Positions 28,701 through 39,900 of a stretch of DNA of 64,000 nt are shown in pieces (the stretch's first letter is position 1; each line of letters starts with the position of its first letter). This DNA is from Nemopilema nomurai. Lineage: Eukaryota; Cnidaria; Scyphozoa; Rhizostomeae; Rhizostomatidae. The position numbers and the translations under genes are program-made. The notes under the pieces are model-generated. The model did no database searches, was not told the origin of the DNA, and saw only the letters and a program-made list of their open reading frames with translations. The stretch covers positions 2,170,001 through 2,234,000 of the forward strand of contig ML133455.1 of NCBI GenBank assembly GCA_003864495.1, given 5' to 3'.

Positions 28701-31700
28701 AGGTCAAAATGGCGGCAACCAAGCTGAGGAAGGATACCATCGAGCTGACCAAGAGAATGATTGAATATGCAAGGAACAAGACTGCCGAAGTGCGTGGTGA
28801 CTTCAATGCCAGCCTGATGGCTCACGCTGAATTCGGTCGCTACTTCTACAACCGCGCAGCTGATGTTTCTTCCAAGATCTGGGACCGATCGTTTGCCGTT
28901 AGAGCTAAGCTGAACGAGACCATCAGAGAGAAGTTGCAAGACGCCAAGCAATCACTTAAGGTGTACACAGAGGTTGCCGTGATGAAGACGAAGAAGGTTT
29001 CATCCGCCGTTGTTGACTTCACAAAGAATGCTGTCGTTGATGTTGTCTACTCAAACGGACTTGGTGATGCATACAACAAGGCCGAGAAATACGCCAAGAC
29101 TGCCGTTGATGCCATCAGAGCTGAAATGACGCCAGTGTATGAAGCCACGAAGGCATACGCCAAGACAGTTTACCTTGACATCGCCATGAAATACCAGAAG
29201 CTCGCCTACAAGACTAGACCATACTACCTCATTGTTAACACTGCCATCAAGGAATGGAAAAATGGAGCTGAATTCAGAAAGGCCTTCAGAGTCGTCGAGG
29301 TTCAAATGAAGAAGGCATACACCATGGCTTCAGGTATGCTCAAGCAGAAGTTTGATGAAATCAAAGCCACTACCATGGCTGCGATTGAGCAGGAAGACAT
29401 CAGAGTCGTGAAAGAGTACCTGAAAGCACACAAGACGATCGTTGGAAAGTATGCTAGACGCTTAAACAGACTGTACAAGATGGGAAAAGTCAGAATCGAC
29501 AGAGCTATGAGGAAGGCAAAGATGGTTCTCCGCAGACAGTGGAGCAAGCAGCCAGTTACTCCATTTGAAAGTAAGTTCCTCGTTAATTTTCCTTCCTTCA
29601 GAAATTTACGAGCTATTTCTCTTTAGCTGTACTTAGAGCAAGGTCTGAAATATCATAGCAATTGAGTGGCACATTTGCACTGCAACGAGTTGATCACTCT
29701 GAAGATATTTTCTCAAGACATGAGACTGATGATAAAATAATTGAAAATGGTCTCTTCTCCAATAGGCGTTGCAATGATCTTCGGCAAGAACCACGTTATG
29801 ACCTTCGATGGCAAATTCTACGACGTACCAAGCTTCCCCAAGAGCAGCTGCACCTACCTGCTTGCACGTGACTTCAAGAACGGCAACTTCACCATTCTGA
29901 GCCAGAAGGAGAACCTGATCATCCAGACCCCAGACATGGAAGTGATCATTCACCAGAGCGGCCGAGTGACGTCAGCAGTCAAGGTTTCCAAGAGTGGCAA
30001 GAAGGAAGTGCGAGGCCTCCCATTGGAAACCGAGTCTGGCATGTGCAAGGCAAAGAGAGAGGGAGTCTACTGCCAGTTTGGTCAAGGAATTGTTGTCAAT
30101 TGCAATAACAAGCATTTCATGTGCACCATCAAACTCTCAGCATGGCATTATGGAAGCACCCAAGGTATATTTCTATTCTCGATCTTATTTATCTTCGAAA
30201 ATATCTTATCTAATTACTCTACGGAAATCTTTTTGAGCCGAACTTTACCACGGTTTTTTATTTTAAATTACTTCTAATTCCCCAATTTTAAATACTTCTA
30301 GGTCTCCTCGGAACAAACAACAACGAAGTTTATGACGAATTCAGACTTCCCAACAACAAGATCACCGAGTCTGTATCGGAATTCATGAACTCTTGGCTCG
30401 TCACCCGCGAAAGAGGCTGCATGGTCAAGGAAGAGAACAACGAGGCCCCCCTTTGCAGCAAAGCTCCTTCTGAGAGGTGTTTTGCTCTCTTCAAAAACAA
30501 GCAGTCGACCTTCTCGCCCATGTTCAAGGCTGTCGACCCTCTACCATTCTTGAAGGCCTGTCTCCTTGATACCGCGGACTGTGAATCCAAGCAGGAAAGC
30601 AGCATTGCCCACTGCAACGTAACCGCAGCCTACACCCGCGTCTTGAAGACCAAGGGATATTATGTTCCAATGATCGATGAATGCGGTAAGTAATGGAATA
30701 AGTTGAGGAAATACGGTTTGTTTAAGAGCAAATGCACATGTCAATACTGAATTTATGAATCGAGAATTGATGACATCTAGAGTTGATGACATCTAGAATT
30801 GATGACATCTAGAGTCGATGAGGTCTAGAATGACTCGACAATGGTGATTTGCTGTACTTTTTAGTGCTATTACCATAAGACTGTAAAATTAAGCCTCTGC
30901 GAGTATATCTCGATGTTGGAAAATATTAGAATGAGATTAGGCAGTCTCTATCCGTTTAAGCAGTCCAACAATCGTTTTTTGACAACGGGTTTCGCCTTTT
31001 TCAGCTGTCTACAAGAGAGCCAACGGAGTTTTCGCCAAGACCGGAGAAAAATGGAGGGAGCCAGTGACGAAGGATGTTGATGTCGTCGTTCTCGTTTCCA
31101 AACGTGTCGCAGCCCACAAGTTGAGGAAGACTTTGGCCTATTCACTTTTCAGCACCAACAGGCGACTGGAAAAGAGAGGATTCAACACAAGGTACGCCTT
31201 GATTGGATTCGGTGGCAACGGAATGGCTGAGGAGGCGCATGTGCACACCATTGGAGGCAATGTCTTCTCTAAAGCAGGTTTGGTCTCTAGTATCATGAAG
31301 GATATGGTATACAACGGTGTGTCTACGAACAGCAATGATGCATACGAGGCCATCTCCCTCGCATCCAAGCTTCACTTCAGACCAGGAGCGAAAAAGATCT
31401 TCATCCTCTACAACTTTGATGAATTCAAGCCATCGTTCTTTGGGCCTTCTTTGGACGAGACTGAGATGGACTTGAAGTTCAGAGCAAATGCAGCACTGAT
31501 TGTGTTCGATGACTTCAAATTCAAGCCATACGGAAAGAGCCGTGTCATTGGTCAGACAGAAACACGTGTATACTTGAGCCCAGACTACCAGGCCGTGCCA
31601 ATTGAGGACTACAAGATGCCAAGAAGCGAGTTCACCAAGTTAGTGCGTGTTAGCGATGGTGGCATGTTTATCAACGAGTTCAGACGTGCGGAGGAGAAAA

Positions 31701-31807
31701 TCATGCTTACCGCCGTTGTGGATGCTTTGACAGACAAGTTGAGCACAGAAACCGCTGGCGTGCAGTGTTGTCGCCTTGGATTCTACCCCAAGTGCAGAAT
31801 CTGTTGA
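13753..31807 (+). CDS. Apolipoprotein B/apolipophorin-like large lipid transfer protein
   Basis: Secreted lipoprotein scaffold of the vitellogenin/ApoB/apolipophorin superfamily. Exons: 13753-13798, 14267-14320, 15616-15770, 16131-16499, 16836-17040, 17290-17572, 17742-18458, 18705-19119, 19361-19707, 19963-20145, 20291-29570, 29766-30164, 30302-30685, 31005-31807. About 4,546 residues, close to human ApoB-100 and longer than insect apolipophorin. Order: signal peptide (MKFPLLVLLAAGALS); vitellogenin N-terminal lipid-transfer domain (ILNIKRGILSTLQ) to about 730; basic site RTRR at 730-733; open beta-sheet part with the family motif FPLSGP; beta-rich region to about 1970; about 2,000 residues of Lys/Ala/Tyr/Met-rich amphipathic helix; vWD domain from about 4019 (TFDGKFYDVP, GLLGTNNNE); vWA-like C-terminus from about 4280. 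The giant exon changes frame near 24629, 26485 and 28048; flanking protein is coherent, so base-level errors or indel alleles are likelier than decay. ApoB versus apolipophorin naming is loose outside bilaterians. Confidence 0.92.
26006..26047 (+). repeat. Perfect 21-bp tandem duplication in coding helix region
   Basis: Two identical 21-bp units encode MYAKAMN twice, in frame, inside the amphipathic-helix region of the lipid carrier. Perfect identity at the DNA level implies a recent duplication and shows one way the long helical region can grow. Confidence 0.85.
30765..30828. repeat. 16-bp tandem repeat, four copies
   Basis: Four head-to-tail copies of ARTYGATGACATCTAG-like units (30765, 30781, 30797, 30813; the last with three or so changes) lie in the intron between the vWD exon ending at 30685 and the final exon at 31005. 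Probably selectively neutral. Confidence 0.9.
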
Positions 31808-32098
31808 ATGTAAGATTTTCACAATTACACTCCACTACTGTTTGATTTTTCCACTTTATTCGATGACAATTTAGAATGTTTCACAGAGCTCTTCGTTACC
31901 ACCATCTTGATTCCTTCACACTCCTGGCCGCATAATCATTTCAAACGTGGCCTCTGCTGCTAAATGTCTCGATTCCAGTTCCCTCACAAACTCTGGGCGG
32001 CTACCACCGAAGGCAATGATTACTATATGAACTGTAATTGAAATTATAATCATGAAACATATATTTTATGCAAAAACTTTTATAATTTCAATTTCTCA

Positions 32099-32104
32099 AA
32101 TAAA
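32099..32104 (+). terminator. Candidate poly(A) signal, lipid carrier gene
   Basis: AATAAA 292 bp after the stop codon at 31807, followed by a T-rich stretch. A second AATAAA occurs near 32235. No transcript evidence is available to choose between them. Confidence 0.45.
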
Positions 32105-33549
32105 CTTTTCTTCTTTTGCAGTTATTTCAACACTCTAGCAAGAAACTGATTTGAATCATACTTAGAAAATGATGAACTGTCAGGAAGATACCGCGAGAAC
32201 TATTGAAAAGAACTTAAATAGAAAATTTGTTGAATAAATTTTAACGCTATTAATTTGAGCTGCTAGCAAGATGTATGCCTGTTACTTTAGAATGGCTTAA
32301 ACGTTCACAAAACCTTTTCGTTTGAAAACACAAAGTTTGACTATAAATGCTGCAGGTAGCTCCGAATTATTAGCGTTAAAATTTTTCGTAATTCGTTTCA
32401 GTTTTGTTGATATTGCATGACTTTTAATGTTTTGAAGTATCTTGAATTGTTGTTTTGTTAATTTTATATAAATATGTATAACCCGAGCATTTAAAACGTT
32501 CTCATTTTTGGCTACTCGCGATCTTTTCGTAATAAACTTGACATTGGCTTTGGGGCTGGATTTATTAACTCATTTAACGCTACGTCTTTCCACATTGCCA
32601 CCGGTTAGCTGAAACTGAGAATTACCAGGCTAAAAGATTTCAGTTTATTTTTTGAGCAAAAATACCGTTCCTGCCAAAGGCCTAAGTCAACTTAGAACAC
32701 AAGGGAACAGAACATAGGACCTTTGCGATTTCCAGTTTTGGCCACGAAACTCAATTGTACCGTTATTCATTGCCTGCTGTCAATGGTCACCATTTCATAT
32801 TTCTCTGAGATAACACCTATGTTGTTGCTCGTCCATTTTCTACGTTCCTTTCCAAGGCCAAACACGTTCCTTACCACTTGTCGAGCTGTACACACCATAA
32901 CCGGCGTTTATCGTCCATTTATTTCCATGGAAGTCAATTATTAATGCTAAAAGAAGAGATCAGACGATGTACTCGAAATGAAAACCCCGTCAGCAGCCCA
33001 CAATTTGATTCTCTTCTTCCTACTGTCCCTACCACTTACTAAGATATAGGTGGTTGCTTCAAAATATGCTCGATATTTGTTAGCCGCCGCTTACTTTGGA
33101 TTGTTTCTCTCGGGCATTCCTACTTTTTCATTCTCGATGAATATTTTGGTGCATACCCGAGTTCCGTATACAATTGAAGATGGTTTAAGTGAAAATTTTT
33201 ACTTTTAAAAAAGTTATGAAATACCCATTCTCTTTCAATAACTGAAGGCTAGGATCCTGTAAGGAGTCGCAAGTGTTCGCGACTTTTGGCAGAAAACTTG
33301 GTTCTTTGATGAACTTGCTTGAAGAGTTTATGTTGGGTTAGTTCTGTTGGAATCTGAATATCTCCCCAAAAAGTGGAGCAAGACTGCCATTGCCTTTATA
33401 GCTTTGTAACGAGCAGTATTGCAAAAGCATGTTTGCACCAGGCACTGTAGATGCCTGTAAAATAGGACCAACTCACATTGATAGATTTCTTGTCAACAAA
33501 GTGACTTTCTTAGTGACTTTTTTAGTGTCAAAAAGTGACTTTCTTAATG

Positions 33550-33975
33550 CAGGCCCGTAGCAATGCCACCCCAGAGGCAATTAGAATCAGGAGTTTGCCA
33601 CCCCCAGAAACTTTTTTGAACTCTCAATGTCTGGTCTTTTAGGTAACCAATGCTTAAAAGTGCAACTATTCATCTGAAAAATAACTTATCAATACCTCAC
33701 AGATATACTGCTATGAAATAAAAGAAATAAGTTGTGCTAAGTGCAAGCTGCCCTATTATTAACTGCCGAATAAAATGCAACTGCCCTATTATTAGTAAAT
33801 GCAACTACCAACTATTTGCGAAAATACAATTTTTACCGGTGCCGTCGGAATACTATTTGGGGGCTGCCCATTGTATTCCCTCTCATTCAGTACACCGTTA
33901 TGAAGGAAACAAACTAAAGTTTGACAAATATTGACAATTACTGCAGCCTCCCAGCCCCCGGCTCCTACGGGCCTG
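33550..33975. mobile_element. Small inverted-repeat element, CAGGCCCGTAG termini
   Basis: CAGGCCCGTAG at 33550-33560 is matched by CTACGGGCCTG at 33965-33975. The 426-bp interior has no coding capacity. The two flanks do not form an obvious target-site duplication, so the boundaries may extend further or one end may have been altered. It sits between two copies of a TTAGTGACTTTCTTAG repeat, and another GCGGGCCTG occurs at about 34052. Confidence 0.55.
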
Positions 33976-34641
33976 TTTACAGCTGTTGCTAATTACAGAC
34001 TGTATTTTAAATTCTTTTTTGTTGCTTAGCCTAACCTTCTAAGACCTGGCTGCGGGCCTGTCTTAGTGACTTTCTTAGCGACTTTTTTAGTGTCACTAAG
34101 TTACTTTTCTAGTGTCAATAAGTGACTTTGAAGTACAAGACAAACAATGTTCATGTTTCCAATTACCATCCCGGCCTTGTGGGGCTAAAATTTGAGTCAC
34201 ATTTTCACATTTTAAAATTTGAGTCACATTTTCTGTCCACATATTGCAGCTCATCATAAAGTATTTATTAGTTCAGCTTTGGGTTCTAATTATTCTGTTT
34301 TGTTTATAAAAAAAGATAAAACAGATACCATAAGATTCTAGTTTTGCCCGAATAAATTTTTGGTTTTTGTGTCAATATTTGCCTGACCGATATTTTTCAT
34401 GTTTTCTTGCCCCCTTGTCTTTGTTCCCATCAATAATTTAGTTTCGAATTCATCAAAATCTTAGGAATTGTTTCCTGAAGCAATGATATTGTACATCAAT
34501 CTTGCAAGAATGAGAGGATAAGAGATAATGGTAATAGATAATAATAACAATAACAAATATAGCAAGACAGTGCGCCGAAACTCTAAGCATGGCCCTTTCT
34601 TCCATAGTCAGACCCAAGCCTCGGAATGATGTTTCACAAAC

Positions 34642-35037
34642 ATGGCTTCCGAAAAGAAAGTGCATGTGGTGCATGATTTCGTCGCCGATCCTAATTTCTG
34701 TTCACAGTGTGGAAGCATATTGCCTCTTCCAGGCCAGGAAGATTATTTAGAATGTAAAATGTGTAAGCATAAACACATGTTGTCAGACTTCGATTCAGTT
34801 GAGATATATTCCTGTAAGACCTACAATGAAGAGAAAATAAGCCTTGCGGAAAGTGTGAAACTAAAGAACTTCGAGAAAGAAATTGAGCAAAGTGGACCTG
34901 TAGCGAAGAGAAAGTGCACTCATTGTGGGTACGACAAAATGACGTTTATTACAAGGCAGACAAGAAGCACAGATGAGGGGCAAACAATATTTTATACCTG
35001 CATGAAATGTAACCAGAAGGAAACAGAGTATTCATGA
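34642..35037 (+). CDS. POLR1H: RNA polymerase I subunit RPA12
   Basis: Small zinc-ribbon subunit of RNA polymerase I that supports RNA cleavage and proofreading in the nucleolus. The 131-residue frame (human protein 126) has an N-terminal C4 ribbon (CSQCGSILPLPG then CKMCKHK) and a C-terminal TFIIS-like ribbon (CTHCG, CMKCN). The diagnostic acidic hairpin RSTDEGQTIFYTC is intact and includes the DE pair that reaches the polymerase active site in the family. The N-terminal half is the more divergent part, as usual. The frame is complete in a single exon, unlike its intron-rich neighbours, with start ATG at 34642. A poly(A) signal AATAAA lies at 35529-35534. Confidence 0.95.
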   Translation: MASEKKVHVVHDFVADPNFCSQCGSILPLPGQEDYLECKMCKHKHMLSDFDSVEIYSCKTYNEEKISLAESVKLKNFEKEIEQSGPVAKRKCTHCGYDKMTFITRQTRSTDEGQTIFYTCMKCNQKETEYS

Positions 35038-36953
35038 CAATGCAGACTAATCGTGTAACATTCTTTTTTGTCATTTAAAGATAGCAATCATATATGTTTG
35101 CTATTCAAAGCTTGGTTGATTTTCAAACAAACTTGTTGACTAAGGTTCTCCTGATATAAACCTCACTGACAAGACAAAGCAATGAAATGAAAGGTACATT
35201 GATTATTATTAGAACGACGAGGATCTTTGTTTTCCAAGAAAGAAGAGCAAAGCTTCCGTTTTTCCTCAGGGACTTCTTAATAGAAGTTATGATTTACTAT
35301 TATTATGTAGCAATTTTGTTTGGTTGTTTTTCAGAGTCTTGCTCATAAACTAACATCTTAGACACATGGTTTGAGCAAGGTTGGTAAAGGTTCCCTCCAG
35401 TATAGGGCACCCCAGTATGCAATCAAGCACCAGAATATAGTTTCTTTGATTTTGAGACAGCTGAGTTTTGATTTAAGTGGCATTGATGTATTCTGATGAT
35501 TGTAGTTTGTTTTGATATAAGTTCTTGGAATAAAACTGGTTTTGATTTGTTATTAATAGCAGTGAGGCTCTTGAATGCCGTTCTTGTTCCAGCTTAAAAA
35601 CAACGCCAAGTGAGAATGTATAGCCAAATGTTTATTGGCTTAGAAGCAGCTATCAACTTCATCTTGACTAACCTTGTTCCAGGACTCAACCTCAACCCGG
35701 GGCCTTCTTTTCTGGGGGGGGGGGGGATTGGGGAGGACAGGGGGAATTTACATAACCAATATTGTTGAATGGTTTTGCTTGGGTTTTTGAACTTTAACTT
35801 CTACTCTTACAATTTTAATGAACTGTTTCAATACTTAGCAAAAATTGTTGCAGTGGTGATTTTCTGTTTTCTGCATGCGTTCTTCAAGTATTTACTTTAG
35901 ACCAAAGTTGTCAATAAGCCCAAAGTCCTCATTGGGTCCACCAATATTCTGATACTTAATTATATATAATGTAAACTGAACAAATTCTTACTGGTTTTTT
36001 TCTCTAGTTTTAGTAATCATGTCTGCCTCACTGAAATGTTTCCCCAAAATCATACTCACAGAGTTATTGAAACTCATATTTTCATTTAACCAGAGGAAAG
36101 GTTGAAATATTGCATATCTAATAGGCTTGCTACCCTTGTGTAAAAAATTGAATGATAAATGCCCTACACGAACAATTTAATCTATTTTGAACAATGAGTG
36201 TATCTTGCTGATGAGTTTCATAGACAGTCATGTTTACAAGGTATTTGGGCATTTCAAATAGTGAATAACTGATGTTATTAAATCTAAAAAGAATGCATGT
36301 AGCTCTATGAAATAAATTAATGTTTTCTTCACTTTCTGATAGCTAATGTTGGAGTAGTTTTGTTTTCCAGGGATGATGTTGTTTTCCCCATGTTTGTCAA
36401 ACATAGATAATCATTTGACTCATTTTTGGGAGAGGGGACTAATCTCTTACACCAGGTTTTCATCCATAGTTACAAATTATTCTCCAGTTCTTTTAGAAAT
36501 TCTGAAAATCAACATAACAAGCTTTTCTTTTTGCTCTCAACTTCCTAACATTGTAAGGGCTTTGCTTTATCAGGGCAGGAGAGCTCCAGCCATCTCAATA
36601 ACAGAAGAAACCTGTGCACTTGCCCTCCTTTAACGGTTCAGTTTCTTTGCAAGAAAGCAGCTGTTCATTTAACGGCTAATGAGCGTTAAATAATTTATTA
36701 TTTTGATGACTGCGTTGTGTAAAGTGAAAGGGCTCGACGTTTTCAAAACACTATCTACAGTTTATGTGGTTGCTAGGTGAAACAGTGAAACAAAAGAAAA
36801 CAGCAACAAACAACAACCGCAACAAAACGATTAAATGACCATGGCGACAATAAGAGCAATTTACGTGGAATACCATCGCACGCTGTTTTGATTTGAATCG
36901 CCGTTTGATGGAAATAACTCAGTTGTTCATGATGTAAAGAATAAGACTGCAAA
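35038..36953. other. Intergenic region between POLR1H and SPATA1
   Basis: Holds the POLR1H 3' UTR with AATAAA at 35529-35534 and a homopolymer run of 13 G at 35714-35726. The last few hundred bases should contain the SPATA1 promoter and 5' UTR; I see no clear TATA box. No other coding potential was recognised. Confidence 0.6.
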
Positions 36954-39900
36954 ATGTCGAATACTATGGTGAAACGGCCCCCATCTGAAGATGTAAGTTT
37001 ATTAAAAGTCTATATAAATCATTTCCCTTTTTAAAACTTCCCCGTCCCTGAAACTTAGAACTTTATCGATATATGTGTAAGATTCTCGCTCCCTCCCTGC
37101 AAAATTACAGCCTTAATCAAATCTATTTACGAGTGATTTCACTTTGACTTTATCGAGCAATCGAAAGCTTAAGGTTTGTTATCCGCGGTCTTCGAAAAAC
37201 CGCGACCTAGCAGTAGAGGATTTAACTGCTTGTTAGTCGAAGATGAATGTTTTCCCAGCCGTGATTTTTGTCAGTTTAATATGAGATGATACGGCGGTTA
37301 GTTTTCGCGAAAATCATTGTCCCCGAGATAAGCTCATAAATTAATAATCACGGAATTTTCACGTTGAAGTTAATCGGCATTTGGGAAACAGTTTGTTGGT
37401 GCCTGTTTAAGGGGAACCAGTCTTGATTTTGTTAAGTTCTTTTTTTACTGAATGAGTGCACTTTTCATTGATTTTCATCCTGTAACTTTCTGACCTTATT
37501 TGAACAGAAGCCCGTTCGTATTAAAAGCCGCTGATTTTATGTCCCAGCTGACTTCAGTCTCCAATGTCGCAAAGACCAAGTAGAATTTTAGCCCTTGCAA
37601 TGTTCTGAATATTTCACATGGTTATACCAAATTGATTACTTTCCAGCTGATAGATCTACATGTATTTGTGGTCCCGATTGAGTCATGGTTAGGCAAATAC
37701 AGTGTCGCATATAATAACGTGGCATTGCAATCTACATCTGCTGGGTTTATCAGGTTTGTGTTCCCTTGAAATTAATTGATTAACATTTTTTGCAAATCCT
37801 TGCCTATTGCTTATTGTGGTACCTGTATTTCCTGTAGCTTCTTTAGACTGTTTTTAAGTATTTAATTTTTGGATTTTTATTCCCTTGAACTTTGAAGCTG
37901 CCATGCAGTACAAGTTTGCATTTTGTTAGCACAAATTACCATGCCAGCATAGCTTACACTATTGAAGGGCATGAATTAGTTGGTGTTTTATTCACCTTTC
38001 GGCTGCTTTTTGTGAATAAGAGACCTAATGCCACTGAATGTGAAGCTTTTATTGTGCCAGTTGCAAAAATTAATATGCTTCTTTCTAAATGTCACACAGT
38101 TTTGTGCATATCATCACCCACATTTATTTTCAACTATTTTGAAAAATTCTACTGACTGCTGGTTACTATTTTCCAGGGTCTACCACCATGCAACTTTGCA
38201 AATTATTAGGGAACTGATTGAGGATCAGCTTGAAACTGATGTGGTTCCTGATGATTATGTTTTCCTGAGGAGTGTCGGAAGATGTCTTGCTATTGTGAGT
38301 AGTGATGTACGGTAGCACATCATTCTTGTGTGCCAAAGAAATCTTTGGATGAAGTCAGGTCATAAGCAACATATCAATAAATTGTGTTACTGAGCTTTTA
38401 CTAGGTTGTAATGCAGTTAATACAAGAAGTATACCTAGTATTTCATTCCTTTCTATTTACATTATGCTATCATTTTTATTTTAGACTTTAAGAATAATGA
38501 ACTGAATACTGAATAGAGTTCTAAACAATTATGGCTCTAGGAAACAATAATAATTTTGCTGCTAGCTGATATATTTCGATTGATAAGATATTTTGATTAA
38601 ATAGGCTTAATTCTATTAAAAGTTTATGGTATTGTTGGTTTGACATTTTGAGTCATTGATTAGTTTTCTATTTAGTGCTAAGCTGAGAATTAGTTGCACT
38701 TTGCGGTCCTCTTTTTAAACAAAATACTTTTTCACAGGTCAATCGAAATCAGGAAAAGACATTAAAGGCAAAACATTTTCTTCCTCCTGTGGTATGTAAT
38801 CATATCATTTTTTTAATCTTACTTATCATTTTGCACAGAAAGAGCTTAGATAATGAAAGTCATTCGCAATATGAACAATGTGTTTTAGTTAATGCCCATG
38901 TTATTGGCTTGACCTCAGGTTTTATGTGGTGAATGGATTGTGTTTGAATGAATAATACAAGTTTTACAGACATATGAATGAAATATGCACTCAACATAAG
39001 GCATTTAAAGCTTGATTAATATGCTGATGACTTCAGGTTGTGACAGAAATCTATACCTTTACAATTTCTAATCTGCTTTTTAATGACATAATCCATATGA
39101 ATAAAGTACAGCTTTTAGATTCAAGGGAATGGTTATAGGTCATTTGCAATGACCTGTTTGTGCAAAGGGGCAAGACTCATTACAATAAGACTAATCTGTG
39201 TGGCTGGATATTGAAAGGGAAAAATTCTTTTGACATTCATGCACCAGATGTTCAATTATTCATTAAAATTAAATTTACTGACAATGACATCAAATTTCCC
39301 TGCTTCTATCCTTTCTTCAACTTCCCATTGTTCTTTCTCCCTATTGAATTTGAACTGGCTTTTGTCCTTGAATAGCAAAGCCTTATATGTTCACTTATTC
39401 ACTGTGTTGATTCAAAACTCTGTAATTGAGGAATTTTTATATTTGTTTTCCAGCAAAAGTAGATTGGTTTAACACGCTTCTTTGTTCTAAAAGCCTGTTA
39501 TAATGTCTAGGGCATGTCTTCTATGTCTAATGACATTTTTCTGTTGCATCAAAACTGAAGCTCTGAGTTTAAAACAAAGTCGTTTCAAAATCATTTGTCT
39601 GGAACCGTCGTAATCCATGGTTCTCTTAACAATTGCCTTGGCTCTAACTATTGTAAAAATCTAAAAATATAATCTCTTTTTCACGCCAGGCATTTTCCCC
39701 AGAAATTTTCATTTTGCCTGGAACTCACGAATGGATCGCGTCGTTGAGAAAGCAGACCAAAAGTATCGTTGTCAATGGAGACATCGCCGTTGAAGGTGCG
39801 CTAGAGTTCTTATTAAAAAAAATGACGATTTTGCTAATGGTCACTGTTTTATGACAGTTTTCAAAGCTCTTCCATCGCATTAAGGACAAAAGGTGATTTT

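Larger units (their letters stand above)
31808..34641. other. Intergenic region with repeats
   Basis: 3' flank of the lipid carrier gene and upstream flank of POLR1H. It contains the poly(A) candidates, an inverted-repeat element at 33550-33975, and two copies of a TTAGTGACTTTCTTAG-type repeat on either side of that element (about 33501-33549 and 34062-34135). Short open frames here show no recognisable protein. Confidence 0.6.

Noticed and set aside
20291..31807. Calling the lipid carrier a pseudogene
   Set aside because: About 13.6 kb of coding sequence is otherwise intact, with correct splice phases, promoter and conserved vWD motifs.
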